A stretch of DNA of 64,000 nt from Candidatus Soleaferrea massiliensis AP7 (GTDB lineage: Bacteria; Bacillota; Clostridia; Oscillospirales; Ruminococcaceae), in assembly GCF_000820765.1 (NCBI RefSeq), contig NZ_CCYH01000032.1, positions 1 to 64,000 on the forward strand, written 5' to 3'. Below are positions 43,589 through 53,023 of this stretch, piece by piece. The translations under genes were made by a program, and so were the position numbers. Each line of letters begins with the position of its first letter. The stretch's first letter is position 1. The notes below the pieces were generated by a model. That model saw only the letters and a list, made by a program, of their open reading frames with translations, was not told where the DNA came from and ran no database searches.

Positions 43589-46492
43589 CTATTTACCATC
43601 ATGAACACCCATGCAGTTCAGTACACAGTACTGTTGGCCATCCACCCAGTCCATCCAGCCCGCCGATACTTCAACCCAACCGCCTTCCGTGTGGAAACGA
43701 AGCTCCGCCTGTTTCTGACGGTTGTTTTGCAGGCTGAGCATGGGACAATCGGAACATGGCTGATCCATCTTTCGGAAACTTTTATGACAAACAGAACCGA
43801 TCCGCGCATCTGAAAATATTTTCTGTGTCTTTTGATTCATAAAGACGATTTCATAATTGTTTGGATTTACCACATAGGCCGCTGTCAGCATGCTGTCGAG
43901 TACCATGGTAAGCAGGGAAACATGCTTCTCCTTCTCCTGTTCCCTTCGCTTGCCATGCAGGAAGGTGCCGATGATTTCCGATACAGACTGGATGCTTTCG
44001 CGTTCTTCCTTTGTATACGGTTTTGCTTTGTGAGACCCGCTGAGCCCGACAAAGCCACAATAAGCACCATCGAATTTCATGGTGCACTGCAAGCCCCAGA
44101 CAAGCCCCATCTGCTGGAATGCCTCTTGAAACTCCGGCTGATATTGGCAGAGATCTTCCAGGCATAAAAAGCCTTCGGCATCGAAATTCCGCTGATAATT
44201 CCGGATTTGCTCATGTGTGAAACACGTTGTCCAGTCCTGATAAAACCTGTAATTCGATGCATACCACTCAAATGTTGTGGAATAAACTTCATGCTGGGCG
44301 TCAAACTCCACCACATAGACATGCTCGGCATGAAAATGCTTCGCCAGCAGTTCAAGCACCGACGGGATTGTTGTTTGAAGGTCATCTGACTGATGCAGAA
44401 TCTTAAAGACATACTCGGTGATATGGTCAGAAAAGGATTTTCCCCATTGTTTCTCCGTATCGGGAGTTTGGAACATACTGTATTCGATCTCTTCAAAGGA
44501 ATCTTCATATACCGCATAGCGGTTTTTACCCTGATTTTTGGCATAATAGAGAGCCGTGTCCGCCTTTTTATACAGGGTTTCAAAGTCCTCACCGTCCTGG
44601 GGAAAGAACGCGATGCCGACCGAGCCGGAGACGGCGCATTTCTGTTCTCCCAAGGTATAGTCCGTCCGCAGAACGTCGCAGATCTGCTGTGCTTTGTCCA
44701 GGGCAGTCTTTTGTGTCGGTATCCCCTTCAGAAATACCATAAACTCATCGCCGCCCATCCGGCCCAGAATATCTTCTTTGCGAAAGACGCCGGTCAGGCT
44801 GTTCGCCATCTCGGACAGCACCGCGTCGCCGTACAGATGTCCATAGGTGTCGTTGATCTTTTTAAAATTATCGATGTCCAGCATGAAGACCGCACCCTGC
44901 ACGTTCTGGGAATTGTCCAGTGACTGCTTTATGAGAGAACAGGCGGCCTCCCGATTATACAGCCGCGTCAATGGATCCCGCTCCGCCTTGTTGCGCAGCT
45001 CCAATTCATTCTTCTTTTCCTGATCAACATCCTTCAGATAGATAAACGCACAGACATTTCCCGTCCAGGCGGACTGGATCAAATAGACCGAATACCGCAC
45101 CCAGATCATGTTTCCCGCTTCATCCAGACGCTGATATTCAAAATGCAGCTCCTGCTCACCCTGTTCGTACGCCTTCAAAAGCGCTTCCCTTCCCAGCGTT
45201 TCCTGCATCCTTCTGCGGTATTTGGGATGGACCATCTTCTCTATGATCTGCCGGACCAGCTCAGAATACCTGGTGGTCTCATCCACTGTCAGATTCTCTG
45301 TCCAGCTGGTGGGCATAGAGACCAGGGAATCCTTCGTGAGATCCACTTCATAAGAACACAACGCCTGAGCGGTCAGCGAATCGCGATATCGCTTTTCATC
45401 AGCATACTGCTTCTCCCGTTCAATCTCCTCGGTGACGTCGCGTGAAATCCCCACTGCACGGATGGGAACACCGTTTTCATCACAGATCGTGGACGCGGAG
45501 ATTTTACCCCACCGGTACACGCCTTTCTTTGTCCTCACCTTTAACTGGCACTGCACCTCCGGTTCTCCGGATCGTATCCTTCGATACATTTCCCGCAGGG
45601 GATCCGCAAAATCCGGATGGACAAAACCCGATTTGATCAGACTTTCCGGAACATTAGCCACCACCTGATCCAATTGGTAGGCAGCCGATATTGTCCCATA
45701 GTGCTTATCTGGATGATAGAGGGTTTTGTTCTGAATGTCGTATTCCCAGATGACGTTGTTTGTCTGCTGCAGGGCAAGACGGTAACGCTCTTCGCTGATT
45801 TTCAGCTTTTCCTGCGTCTCCATCAGCTCTGTAATATCGGTCGAGGTGCTGATATATCCGATGCATCTGCCGTTCTTGTCCTTCAGCTCGTTGAACTGCA
45901 CACGGTAGCTCCTGTTCTCAGGATCCTTCTGGACCGCCGCAGACTGCCCGTTTTGATACCGCTTGACACAGCAATTTTCTGTGCCGCATATCGGGGTCCC
46001 AAACATCGAACACGGATTTCCCCGGCAATCCTGAAAACGCCTTCCGGTACTCTGCTCCGCTGCCCGGTTCATGAAAAGGATCCGCAGACCGCTGTCGGTG
46101 ATGAAGATCGGATTGGGCATGGATTGCAGGGCATTTTTATAGTAATCATCTGCTTCACAGCACCGTACCGCATCGATCAGCTCACACAGAAGAACCTGTT
46201 TTTTATCCTCTCGATAATCGCCCCGACAGAATATCCACATGCTCTGGTTATGCTTTCTCCTGATTCGAAACAGGACATGGAATTCTTGTTTGTTATTCAG
46301 CTGCCGGCTGATCTCCTCCCGCAGTTCAGCCGCATCCTTCGGGTCAGCCATCTTTATCAGGCTGTTTCCGAAGAGCGATTCCACCTCCTGCCGGGTATAG
46401 CCTGTCCATTCCAGCAGTCCCTGTGAGATCTGCAGGAATGTCAGTCTGTCATCAGCTGCACACTGCTGTATGCCGATTGCGATATCCTCCAT
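43589..46492 (-). CDS. Multi-PAS/GGDEF/GAF/PAS diguanylate cyclase
   Basis: 967 aa from the ATG at 46492 (AGGGGG 8 bases upstream); a further ATG at 46537 has no ribosome site. No membrane helix, so cytosolic. Domains (numbered from 46537): PAS about 20-120, Cys-rich PAS about 125-245 (CRGNPCSMFG, CGTENCC), PAS about 250-380, PAS-like about 390-515, GGDEF about 525-690, GAF-like about 700-865 and a C-terminal PAS with CHKSFRKMDQPCSDCP. The catalytic motif MGGDEF is intact and is preceded by RKED at the RxxD inhibitory-site position, so it should make c-di-GMP with product feedback. There is no EAL domain. The two cysteine clusters may bind metal or an Fe-S cluster for redox sensing; this is inference. 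A c-di-GMP riboswitch lies about 20 kb away. Confidence 0.92.
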   Translation of the reverse strand: MEDIAIGIQQCAADDRLTFLQISQGLLEWTGYTRQEVESLFGNSLIKMADPKDAAELREEISRQLNNKQEFHVLFRIRRKHNQSMWIFCRGDYREDKKQVLLCELIDAVRCCEADDYYKNALQSMPNPIFITDSGLRILFMNRAAEQSTGRRFQDCRGNPCSMFGTPICGTENCCVKRYQNGQSAAVQKDPENRSYRVQFNELKDKNGRCIGYISTSTDITELMETQEKLKISEERYRLALQQTNNVIWEYDIQNKTLYHPDKHYGTISAAYQLDQVVANVPESLIKSGFVHPDFADPLREMYRRIRSGEPEVQCQLKVRTKKGVYRWGKISASTICDENGVPIRAVGISRDVTEEIEREKQYADEKRYRDSLTAQALCSYEVDLTKDSLVSMPTSWTENLTVDETTRYSELVRQIIEKMVHPKYRRRMQETLGREALLKAYEQGEQELHFEYQRLDEAGNMIWVRYSVYLIQSAWTGNVCAFIYLKDVDQEKKNELELRNKAERDPLTRLYNREAACSLIKQSLDNSQNVQGAVFMLDIDNFKKINDTYGHLYGDAVLSEMANSLTGVFRKEDILGRMGGDEFMVFLKGIPTQKTALDKAQQICDVLRTDYTLGEQKCAVSGSVGIAFFPQDGEDFETLYKKADTALYYAKNQGKNRYAVYEDSFEEIEYSMFQTPDTEKQWGKSFSDHITEYVFKILHQSDDLQTTIPSVLELLAKHFHAEHVYVVEFDAQHEVYSTTFEWYASNYRFYQDWTTCFTHEQIRNYQRNFDAEGFLCLEDLCQYQPEFQEAFQQMGLVWGLQCTMKFDGAYCGFVGLSGSHKAKPYTKEERESIQSVSEIIGTFLHGKRREQEKEKHVSLLTMVLDSMLTAAYVVNPNNYEIVFMNQKTQKIFSDARIGSVCHKSFRKMDQPCSDCPMLSLQNNRQKQAELRFHTEGGWVEVSAGWMDWVDGQQYCVLNCMGVHDGK

Positions 46493-46647
46493 CTTTTCAT
46501 CCCCCTGCCAAATGTTTGCACGAACGTGATCTTTCATATGATATCAATCTGCTTACAGGCAGTTATCGTTTCCCGTGCATCCGAACAGCAGGGACGAAGA
46601 TCCTTAAAACCAACCTGTACACGGGTCCATTTAAATAAGTAACTATT

Positions 46648-46676
46648 ATTATAGCATGATTGAGGACCGCAGGCAA
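46648..46676 (-). promoter_or_regulatory. Promoter of the diguanylate cyclase gene
   Basis: Minus-strand TTGCCT (46671-46676) and TATAAT (46648-46653), spacer 17. It leaves a leader of about 150 bases. Confidence 0.6.
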
Positions 46677-46813
46677 CGACAGATTACGGTGGTTTCGTCG
46701 GGAAAATCAGTAAAACCTCCTTCTTTACCCATATTTCATCCTTTCGACTGACTTATGGTTTTATAAACAGGAGGAAAAGATGGCATACTAAAGAAAAAAG
46801 CGAGGTTTCAGCA

Positions 46814-47524
46814 ATGATACGAACAATCGATCACAACCGGATGGGACGCAGCCGGCTGGAATGGTTGGACAGCCATTTTCACTTTTCCTTCGCGGAATAC
46901 TACAATCCTGAAAACATACACTACGGCGCGCTGCGGGTTGTCAACGACGACCTGATTAAAGCCGGAACCGGGTTTGATGAGCATCCGCACAAAAATATGG
47001 AGATCATCACCTACGTCGTTGACGGTGAGCTGACCCATGCGGACAGCATGCAGAACCGTTCGACATTGCATCGCGGTGAGGTTCAATATATGAGCGCCGG
47101 AACCGGCGTCGCGCACAGTGAGCACAATTGGGGAAGCGGCCCCCTGCGGCTGCTGCAGATCTGGATTTTGCCGGACCGGGACGGATACGAGCCACGATAC
47201 GGCGACATGCGTTTCATCTGGAACGACCGGAAAAACCGCTGGCTGCACATCGTCTCCGGTGAGGAGGGCGGCGCGCCGGTCAAAATCCATCAAGATATGA
47301 ACCTCTATGTATCCGCGCTCTCTGAGGGACAGCAACTGGCCTATCGGCTCTCCCCTTTCCGGCAGGCCTATCTGATCCAGATCGAGGGCAGCTGCGAAAT
47401 CAACGGCCATACGCTCCATGAAAGGGACGCAGCCGAAATCTGCGGGGAGAACCTGACCATCACTTCGAACAGCGACGACGCGCATATCCTGCTGTTCGAT
47501 ATGGAAGCCGACGAGGAGGATTGA
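46814..47524 (+). CDS. Pirin family bicupin (YhaK-like)
   Basis: 236 aa. Two cupin halves. The N-terminal metal site is DEHPHKNMEIITY (two His) with GVAHSEHN (His, Glu), the arrangement of quercetinase-type pirins. The second half (about 150-230) lacks metal ligands, as usual. GAGG lies upstream of the ATG. Pirins bind Fe(II) and act as oxidative-stress-linked enzymes or regulators; the natural substrate is unclear. Confidence 0.93.
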   Translation: MIRTIDHNRMGRSRLEWLDSHFHFSFAEYYNPENIHYGALRVVNDDLIKAGTGFDEHPHKNMEIITYVVDGELTHADSMQNRSTLHRGEVQYMSAGTGVAHSEHNWGSGPLRLLQIWILPDRDGYEPRYGDMRFIWNDRKNRWLHIVSGEEGGAPVKIHQDMNLYVSALSEGQQLAYRLSPFRQAYLIQIEGSCEINGHTLHERDAAEICGENLTITSNSDDAHILLFDMEADEED

Positions 47525-47674
47525 AGTTCTTCGTTCTGTCTCATTTTCAAGCAGGAGAAGAACGGGGCTGTTTCACAACAGAGTTCTCAAGATAACATGA
47601 ATACCGCCGGATATTTCCGACGGTTCCGTATATAAAAACCAGGCGGCTGTATGACGCCAGCTCTCTATGCAAAA

Positions 47675-47707
47675 AGCTGCGGCGCGGGAAAATCCCGCGC
47701 CGCAGCT
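47675..47707. terminator. Terminator of tag (bidirectional)
   Basis: Perfect 15-bp GC-rich stem with loop AAA (47675-47689 with 47693-47707). The A5 on its left gives a T-run for the minus strand. Confidence 0.85.
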
Positions 47708-47763
47708 CATTTCGGTAATGATTCATCGGCATGATAATCGAGACGGCGGCAGCGGATACAAAA

Positions 47764-48330
47764 CTATGTCTCCCGATAGACAAAGCAGTCCGTCACATGG
47801 TCATTCACCATGCCCGTGGCCTGCATAAATGCATAGATGATCGTCGAGCCGACAAATTTAAATCCCATCTTTTTCAAATCCTTGCTGATTTGATCCGAAA
47901 GCGGCGTTGTGGCTGGTATCTCCTCCAGCTTCTCCGGGTGGTTTTTAATCGGAGTACCGTCCACATATGCCCATAGGAACCGATCAAAGCTTCCGTACTT
48001 TTCCTGTACTTCCAGAAACGCTTTGGCATTTGTCACAGCGGCGTTCACCTTGAGACGGTTTCTGATGATTCCTTCGTTTGTTAGCAGCTCCTGTATTTTT
48101 GCCTCGTCGTAAAGAGCCACCCTGCCCGGATCAAATCCATCGAACGCTTCGCGGAACGCCTCCCTTTTTTTGAGCACGGTGATCCAGTTAAGCCCGGCCT
48201 GCATCCCCTCTAAAATCAGCATTTCGAACAGCTTGTCGTCGTCATGTATAGGCCGCCCCCACTCATTGTCATGGTAATCCATGTATATGGGGAGATCCCC
48301 TGCCCAAGAGCATCTGATTTTTTCACACAT
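47764..48330 (-). CDS. tag: DNA-3-methyladenine glycosylase I
   Basis: 188 aa from the ATG at 48330 (AAGGA upstream). Excises 3-methyladenine from alkylated DNA. It aligns closely with E. coli Tag: CSWAGDLPIYMDYHDNEWG, LEGMQAGLNWITVLKKR and KKMGFKFVGSTIIYAFMQAT. The zinc-snap residues are present (Cys7, His20, and His and Cys in VNDHVTDCF near the end). Confidence 0.96.
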   Translation of the reverse strand: MCEKIRCSWAGDLPIYMDYHDNEWGRPIHDDDKLFEMLILEGMQAGLNWITVLKKREAFREAFDGFDPGRVALYDEAKIQELLTNEGIIRNRLKVNAAVTNAKAFLEVQEKYGSFDRFLWAYVDGTPIKNHPEKLEEIPATTPLSDQISKDLKKMGFKFVGSTIIYAFMQATGMVNDHVTDCFVYRET

Positions 48331-48480
48331 AAGGTATATCCTTTCAAGCGAATCTATTTTTCTTGAATCGTACCATACTTCACGTGGATAAGTCAAGTCC
48401 AGCCGTTCCGCCACTCCCGCCGCAAAATGCAGATGGAAATCAGGTATACCGTGCAGCTGTCGGGTCCGCTTGCCGGCAGT

Positions 48481-49068
48481 CTATTCGGCTCCTGTTTTCG
48501 CCCAGCATTTTTCCAGCTTTCTTTTTAAACTGCCGGGCAATTCAGATCTGCCGGCTGCACCCGAAAAGACAAACTTGCCGCTGCACTTCATTCCAGCCGT
48601 TTTAAAGAATTCCCGCATCGCATGGACAGCCCCGCTGCTCTGCCCGCACAGCGAAGAAAAAGGGAAAGGCGTATTGCAGGCCGTTAGAAGGATATATCTT
48701 TGCTTTGGGGACAAACGGGGTTTGGGAAACGTCTTTGTCTCCTCCATCGCCACGCCCAGCAAACGGTCGAACATATTCTTCACCACGGCCGGAACATTTG
48801 CCCAATAAGTCGGAGCGGCAAGGATTACAACATCGCAATGCTTCAATAAACGCGCGATTTCCGTTATGCCATCGTCCAAAACGCATTTTTTTGTGCGAAG
48901 GCAGCTGCGGCAGCCGCTGCAGAAGGCGATCTGTTTTTCATAGAGGTTGATCCGGTCCACATGCCAGCCGTGAAGCATGGCTTCTTTGCATGTATAATCC
49001 AGCATAGACGCAGTCGCTCCCGCTTTATGCGGGCTTCCCAAAATAGCAAGTACCTTTTTCTCTCCCAT
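48481..49068 (-). CDS. NADPH-dependent FMN reductase/flavodoxin-like flavoprotein
   Basis: 195 aa. Flavodoxin fold with FMN loop GSPHKAGATASML, then the CSGCRSCLRTKKCVLDDG cysteine run typical of iron-sulfur flavoprotein relatives, and APTYWANVPAVVKNMFDR. It starts directly after the TetR stop (TAA-ATG), with GAGGAG inside the end of that gene. It is probably a quinone, nitro or azo reductase under TetR control; the substrate is unknown. Confidence 0.88.
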   Translation of the reverse strand: MGEKKVLAILGSPHKAGATASMLDYTCKEAMLHGWHVDRINLYEKQIAFCSGCRSCLRTKKCVLDDGITEIARLLKHCDVVILAAPTYWANVPAVVKNMFDRLLGVAMEETKTFPKPRLSPKQRYILLTACNTPFPFSSLCGQSSGAVHAMREFFKTAGMKCSGKFVFSGAAGRSELPGSLKRKLEKCWAKTGAE

Positions 49069-49710
49069 TTATGGCTCCTCCTCTGCGGCAATCGCGCGGT
49101 ACAATGTGTCGAATCCATATTTCAAAAACGCTTGTTTTGACAGCCGCAGTTCCTGTTTGATATATGCTTCCTTATTGCTCCCGGTCTGTATCAAGCCGGA
49201 CAGCATCCCCCAAAACGCCATAATAGCAGGCAGTATCGGAACATCCGCCCTGATTTCGTTTGCAAGAATGCCTTCCTGCAGAAACTGCCGCAGTGCATCG
49301 TTGATCTTTTCACCGATGCGGAAGGTTTCTTTCTCTTCCGGAAAACAGCCCTCCTGCTCAAAATTGATGTTGATTTCATCCAGCGCAATCTTGAAATAGA
49401 AGGGAAACTCCTCCTGATAGCGCAGCAATGCCTGACAAATCATATCATATCGTTTCCTGGTGCTCTGGTGCTGCGCCAGCGCGGATGTGATATAATCATG
49501 CAGTTTTTTCATGCTTTCAAGGACAAGCAAACCAATGATTTCATCTTTGTTCTGAAAATAAACATAGAGTGTCGCCTTGCTGTAGCCGGCTTCTTTTGCT
49601 ATGTCATCCATGGTTGCAGCTTCTATGCCTTTTTTCATAAATAGATTTTGCGCCGCAGAAGCGATATGTTCCCGATGAACAATTCTGGGTTCCTTTTTTC
49701 TTCTTCCCAT
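49069..49710 (-). CDS. TetR/AcrR family regulator
   Basis: 213 aa. HTH at the N terminus (IASAAQNLFMKKGIEAATMD, then AKEAGYSKATLYVYFQNKDE). The C-terminal ligand domain is helical. It controls itself and the flavoprotein, judging by the operon and by a long inverted repeat over its promoter. Confidence 0.93.
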   Translation of the reverse strand: MGRRKKEPRIVHREHIASAAQNLFMKKGIEAATMDDIAKEAGYSKATLYVYFQNKDEIIGLLVLESMKKLHDYITSALAQHQSTRKRYDMICQALLRYQEEFPFYFKIALDEININFEQEGCFPEEKETFRIGEKINDALRQFLQEGILANEIRADVPILPAIMAFWGMLSGLIQTGSNKEAYIKQELRLSKQAFLKYGFDTLYRAIAAEEEP

Positions 49711-49721
49711 TTGTATACTCC

Positions 49722-49777
49722 ATTTGATATAATTGAACTAACGGTTTAATTATATCAAATGCGCATACAAAAGTCAA
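49722..49777 (-). promoter_or_regulatory. TetR promoter with 39-bp inverted-repeat operator
   Basis: Minus-strand TTGACT (49772-49777) and TATAAT (49749-49754), spacer 17. ATTTGATATAATT (49722-49734) and its perfect complement (49748-49760) flank a 13-base centre. One arm covers the -10, a clear autorepression site. Confidence 0.85.
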
Positions 49778-49911
49778 CAAAAACAAAGAGGCGCGGGCAA
49801 TGGACCGCCTCCGTCTGTTGGGACTGCTATGTATTCTTTAGTCAACAAATATCTTATTGGAACAAACGTGGTGTTTCACCGTTTTGGACAGCGTAGAAAG
49901 ATGGAAAAAAC

Positions 49912-49936
49912 GCGCACCCGGACAGGTCCGGATGCG
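49912..49936 (-). terminator. Terminator of mltG
   Basis: 12-bp stem with one mismatch (49912-49923 with 49925-49936 in the tightest fold), preceded by A6, which gives a T-run on the minus strand. Confidence 0.6.
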
Positions 49937-50025
49937 CTTCTACAGCTTATTTTGTGGTCAAGCATCGATCGATGCTACATTTCTTCCTGGAAAATAAACC
50001 GTCGCGGTTTTTGGATATGCCGCCA

Positions 50026-50931
50026 TCAGCCAAACTGAACACCATACTTCTCCATAGCCGCTTCATGCTCCTCCAAAGTCGCGGAGTAATGGTTTTGATT
50101 GTCGTTTCCAAAGAAGAAGTACAGCGCATCGGTGTCTGCCGGATTCATCGCGGCCTGCATGGCCTTGGTGCCGGGATTGCAGATTGGACCGGCGGGCAGC
50201 GCGCTGCATTTATAGGTGTTGTAGAGCGCGGCATATTTTGAGGTGTCTCCCAGAAGGCTGCTGCCGGTGACATGGTCGTTGATGTACTCGCGCGTGGAAT
50301 CCATCTGCAGCATCATGCCGGCATTCAGACGGTTGTAAAGCACGCCCGCGACCATGGACATATGCTCTGCGCTTCTGGCTTCGCATTCCAGAATCGACGC
50401 CACGATCAGTTCTTCGTCTGAGATGCCGCCGCTGTTATCACGGTAGGCGTTCAGCATATCTATCAGGACATCCTCGGCGTCCTCCCCTTCGGTGAAGTCA
50501 TACGTTGCAGGGAACAGATACCCTTCCATGCGGTATGCGCGGCTGCTGTCGGTCGGAACGTTCAGGGATTTCGGCTGATAGCTTTCGCTGGCCGCATAGA
50601 AATCGGCCTTGGAGCAGACGCCGTTTTCCTCAAGCCGCGCCGCGATCTGGTCAAAGGTAAAGCCCTCCGGAATCGTGACCCGGACAGTTTTGGCCACAGA
50701 CGCCGTGCCCGACGACGCACCGGAGCCTTCGGCCGGCGGGGTCTTGCTCTCATCCTCTTCTTCACTGACGCCGTAATTATGTTTTGGACGGGAGCTGGTA
50801 CTTCTGCTGGAAGAAGCGCTGTTGTCGGATGCGCTTTTTTTCGGTATTTCTGTCGATCCAAAATTGCCGCAGCCTGTTGTTGTCAAAATCAGCAGAGCGG
50901 TCAATGCGGCAATGAAAGCTTTTTTAAGCAT
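50026..50931 (-). CDS. mltG: Endolytic murein transglycosylase MltG (YceG-like) lipoprotein
   Basis: 301 aa from the ATG at 50931 (AGGAG upstream). The signal segment ends in TTTGCGN, a lipobox-like Cys at about 21. A Ser-rich linker follows, then a LysM-like region (VRVTIPEGFTFDQIAARLEE) and the catalytic domain with ASILECEARSAEHMSMVAGV (catalytic Glu) and YNRLNAGMMLQMDSTREY. The C terminus FFFGNDNQNHYSATLEEHEA is the family end. It cleaves nascent glycan and may release strands made by SEDS enzymes. It is shorter than the usual 330-380 aa. Confidence 0.92.
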   Translation of the reverse strand: MLKKAFIAALTALLILTTTGCGNFGSTEIPKKSASDNSASSSRSTSSRPKHNYGVSEEEDESKTPPAEGSGASSGTASVAKTVRVTIPEGFTFDQIAARLEENGVCSKADFYAASESYQPKSLNVPTDSSRAYRMEGYLFPATYDFTEGEDAEDVLIDMLNAYRDNSGGISDEELIVASILECEARSAEHMSMVAGVLYNRLNAGMMLQMDSTREYINDHVTGSSLLGDTSKYAALYNTYKCSALPAGPICNPGTKAMQAAMNPADTDALYFFFGNDNQNHYSATLEEHEAAMEKYGVQFG

Positions 50932-51180
50932 GTCGGAACCACTCCTAACCTTTATTCTAACTTCATCATACACGATTCGACTTGGGTTTGCAAGAATTGA
51001 TGTGCATTTTAACAAATTAATAAACATCTGGCAATTATTATGCGGATGATATCCGATTTTAAAATAAATATCGGATATCATATTGTATCGGCGTATGCAG
51101 CAAAGGTTCCATTAAGAGGAAATAGAAAAGGGTTCGCACAAAAAACAAGGAGGCAAGTTCTACTTTTTCAGGATGAAGCG

Positions 51181-51209
51181 TAGCATTTCTCAGAAAATTA
51201 TGGTACAAT
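51181..51209 (+). promoter_or_regulatory. Possible promoter of the Panacea pair
   Basis: TACAAT (51204-51209) with a poor -35 (TAGCAT, 51181-51186) at 17 bases. The weak -35 would suit a regulated gene. Confidence 0.4.
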
Positions 51210-51258
51210 GATGTTGAACAAAGACCTTTGTTCCATTTGGGAAAGGAGGGATTCGTAT

Positions 51259-51705
51259 ATGTATGACGCAATCGACGTCGCACGTTATATCATCCAATTC
51301 TACCGCGGCAGGGGCGTTCTGATCAGCAATTTAAAACTGCAGAAGCTGCTCTACTATATACAGGGCGAATGCCTCGCGGATGACGACATTGGAGAACCCT
51401 GTTTTCATGAGCCGGTTGAAGCCTGGAAGCATGGGCCGGTTGTCCGGGATGTTTACGACGAATACAGCAATTACATGGCCGGAGAAATCCAATCCTGCCA
51501 GAAACCTGCGGTTACGATCGATGAAAAGCATCAATCGGCGATCAATTCCGTGCTCGAGCGTTACCAGGACACCGATCCTTGGGAGCTGGTTGAAAAAACG
51601 CATCGTGAAACACCCTGGTTATCCGTCTATCGGGAAGGCCAGCATGGCACCATCATACCAACAGAATTGATCAGACATTATTTTCGGAAGAATAACAGGG
51701 GATGA
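51259..51705 (+). CDS. Panacea/SocA-like (DUF4065) domain protein, putative antitoxin
   Basis: 148 aa from the ATG at 51259 (GGAGG upstream). Diagnostic stretches are LKLQKLLYYIQGECLADDD and EPVEAWKHGPVVRDVYDEY. The Panacea (PAD1) domain is known as an antitoxin module shared among unrelated toxins, and also occurs in proteolysis adaptors such as SocA and in phage GepA. It overlaps the next gene (ATGA), the usual antitoxin-first layout. Antitoxin function is inferred from family and context. Confidence 0.85.
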   Translation: MYDAIDVARYIIQFYRGRGVLISNLKLQKLLYYIQGECLADDDIGEPCFHEPVEAWKHGPVVRDVYDEYSNYMAGEIQSCQKPAVTIDEKHQSAINSVLERYQDTDPWELVEKTHRETPWLSVYREGQHGTIIPTELIRHYFRKNNRG

Positions 51706-52733
51706 CAATGGATAATGACAAACTGCTTCTTGGCCTCATGGAATGCCTTTCTATTATCAGAGAAAAGCTGCTGTCATCTGAACAGGCCGGTGAATTACTG
51801 CATAAATTGGAAGGGTTGCTTCCCGTCAACTTGAATACAGGGTTCATTTCGGATTTAAATCTCATTCCATATCTGTTGGAAAACCAACAGGATTGGGAGT
51901 ATGTATCGGCAAACTTAAATGAATTGGAACGACTCTATCGTTCCAAACACACCGGGGAATCCGCGACATATCAATTGTTGACTCAGCTTTCGTTTGAAGT
52001 AAAGCGTTATATTCAGATTTACAACATCATGCGGCAGCAGAACAATGAGATATTTGATTTAAAATCCAAGCTCAATCAAAATCTGGAATTAATCGATCAG
52101 GTCACTTCAAAATTTGAGAAGGTAGAAGATCATATTCAGGAGACCCGTTCCAACCTCAAAAAGACCAAGCGGAAGATTGACAGCTCGTATGCCAGCTTCA
52201 TTTCGATTCTCGGCATCTTTTCCGGTATCATCATGACCTTCTCCGGCGGGCTGAACCTGCTGGGCAACAGCCTGTCTTCCCTGCAGAACGGGGTCAGCAT
52301 CTACCGTGTGATCTTTTTGACGGCGATGTTTGGCTTCGTGATGTTCAACATCATCATGACGATGATGTTTGTCATCAGCCGCATGAACGACAAGGATATC
52401 GGCGTACAGTGCAAATGCGGGGACGGGTGCAGCCATTCATCCTGCAGGCATTACCGGGAAAATCGAGTTGTCCACAACTTTTTTTGTCAATCCTTCAACA
52501 AATATCCCTATATGATCGTATTCAACGCGGTGCTTCTGTACATCATGTACGCCGTGGCCATTCTGTGGATATACAGCGGCGGAGATGTCACCGGGCCGTT
52601 TGCGCGGTATGAGTGGCTGCATCATGGAGCTGCGGAGCTGCTTCTGCTGGCTCTTCCGGCAATCCTGTTTGCCGTGGTGTTCCTGCTGTTCCGTGCTTCG
52701 CTGCGCCGGCATTCCGACGCATCACAGCAATGA
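51702..52733 (+). CDS. Coiled-coil four-helix membrane protein, putative toxin or effector partner
   Basis: 343 aa; an ATG at 51708 is an alternative start. No known family recognised. Residues 1-105 are helical and soluble; 110-160 is a predicted coiled coil (RQQNNEIFDLKSKLNQNLEL onward); membrane segments lie at about 165-189, 203-226, 268-291 and 309-331. The loop between helices 2 and 3 carries CKCGDGCSHSSCRH (Cys 237, 239, 243, 248 and His 250), a possible zinc site. Translational coupling to a Panacea antitoxin suggests a membrane-acting toxin. A coiled coil before a hydrophobic hairpin also recalls membrane effectors of abortive-infection systems. Confidence 0.75.
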   Translation: MTMDNDKLLLGLMECLSIIREKLLSSEQAGELLHKLEGLLPVNLNTGFISDLNLIPYLLENQQDWEYVSANLNELERLYRSKHTGESATYQLLTQLSFEVKRYIQIYNIMRQQNNEIFDLKSKLNQNLELIDQVTSKFEKVEDHIQETRSNLKKTKRKIDSSYASFISILGIFSGIIMTFSGGLNLLGNSLSSLQNGVSIYRVIFLTAMFGFVMFNIIMTMMFVISRMNDKDIGVQCKCGDGCSHSSCRHYRENRVVHNFFCQSFNKYPYMIVFNAVLLYIMYAVAILWIYSGGDVTGPFARYEWLHHGAAELLLLALPAILFAVVFLLFRASLRRHSDASQQ

Positions 52734-52826
52734 TATTCCAGTAGACATCCATTCCTGAGGAGATCAAGCAGCCGCTTTGGGCTTCTGATGCATCGCAGCT
52801 ATAATATTATAATGGACAAGCCAATC

Positions 52827-52866
52827 AGGCGTTATCTTTCCGATGGGAAGGATAACGCCTTTTTTG
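52827..52866 (+). terminator. Terminator of the Panacea operon
   Basis: 15-bp stem AGGCGTTATCTTTCC with its complement (one G-U), 4-base loop, then T6. Confidence 0.85.
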
Positions 52867-53023
52867 ACGGTTTTATCATTTCATCCTGACCGTGGCATTC
52901 GTTTATCGTTGCGTACGCCGTCATTTCCGGGACTCATAAAGCCGCAGGCGGAAAGCGCCGCATGGGGATCTATGCACGTTGTCCGTGTATTTGTCATAGG
53001 ATAACAAAAAAGGAGTTATGCCC

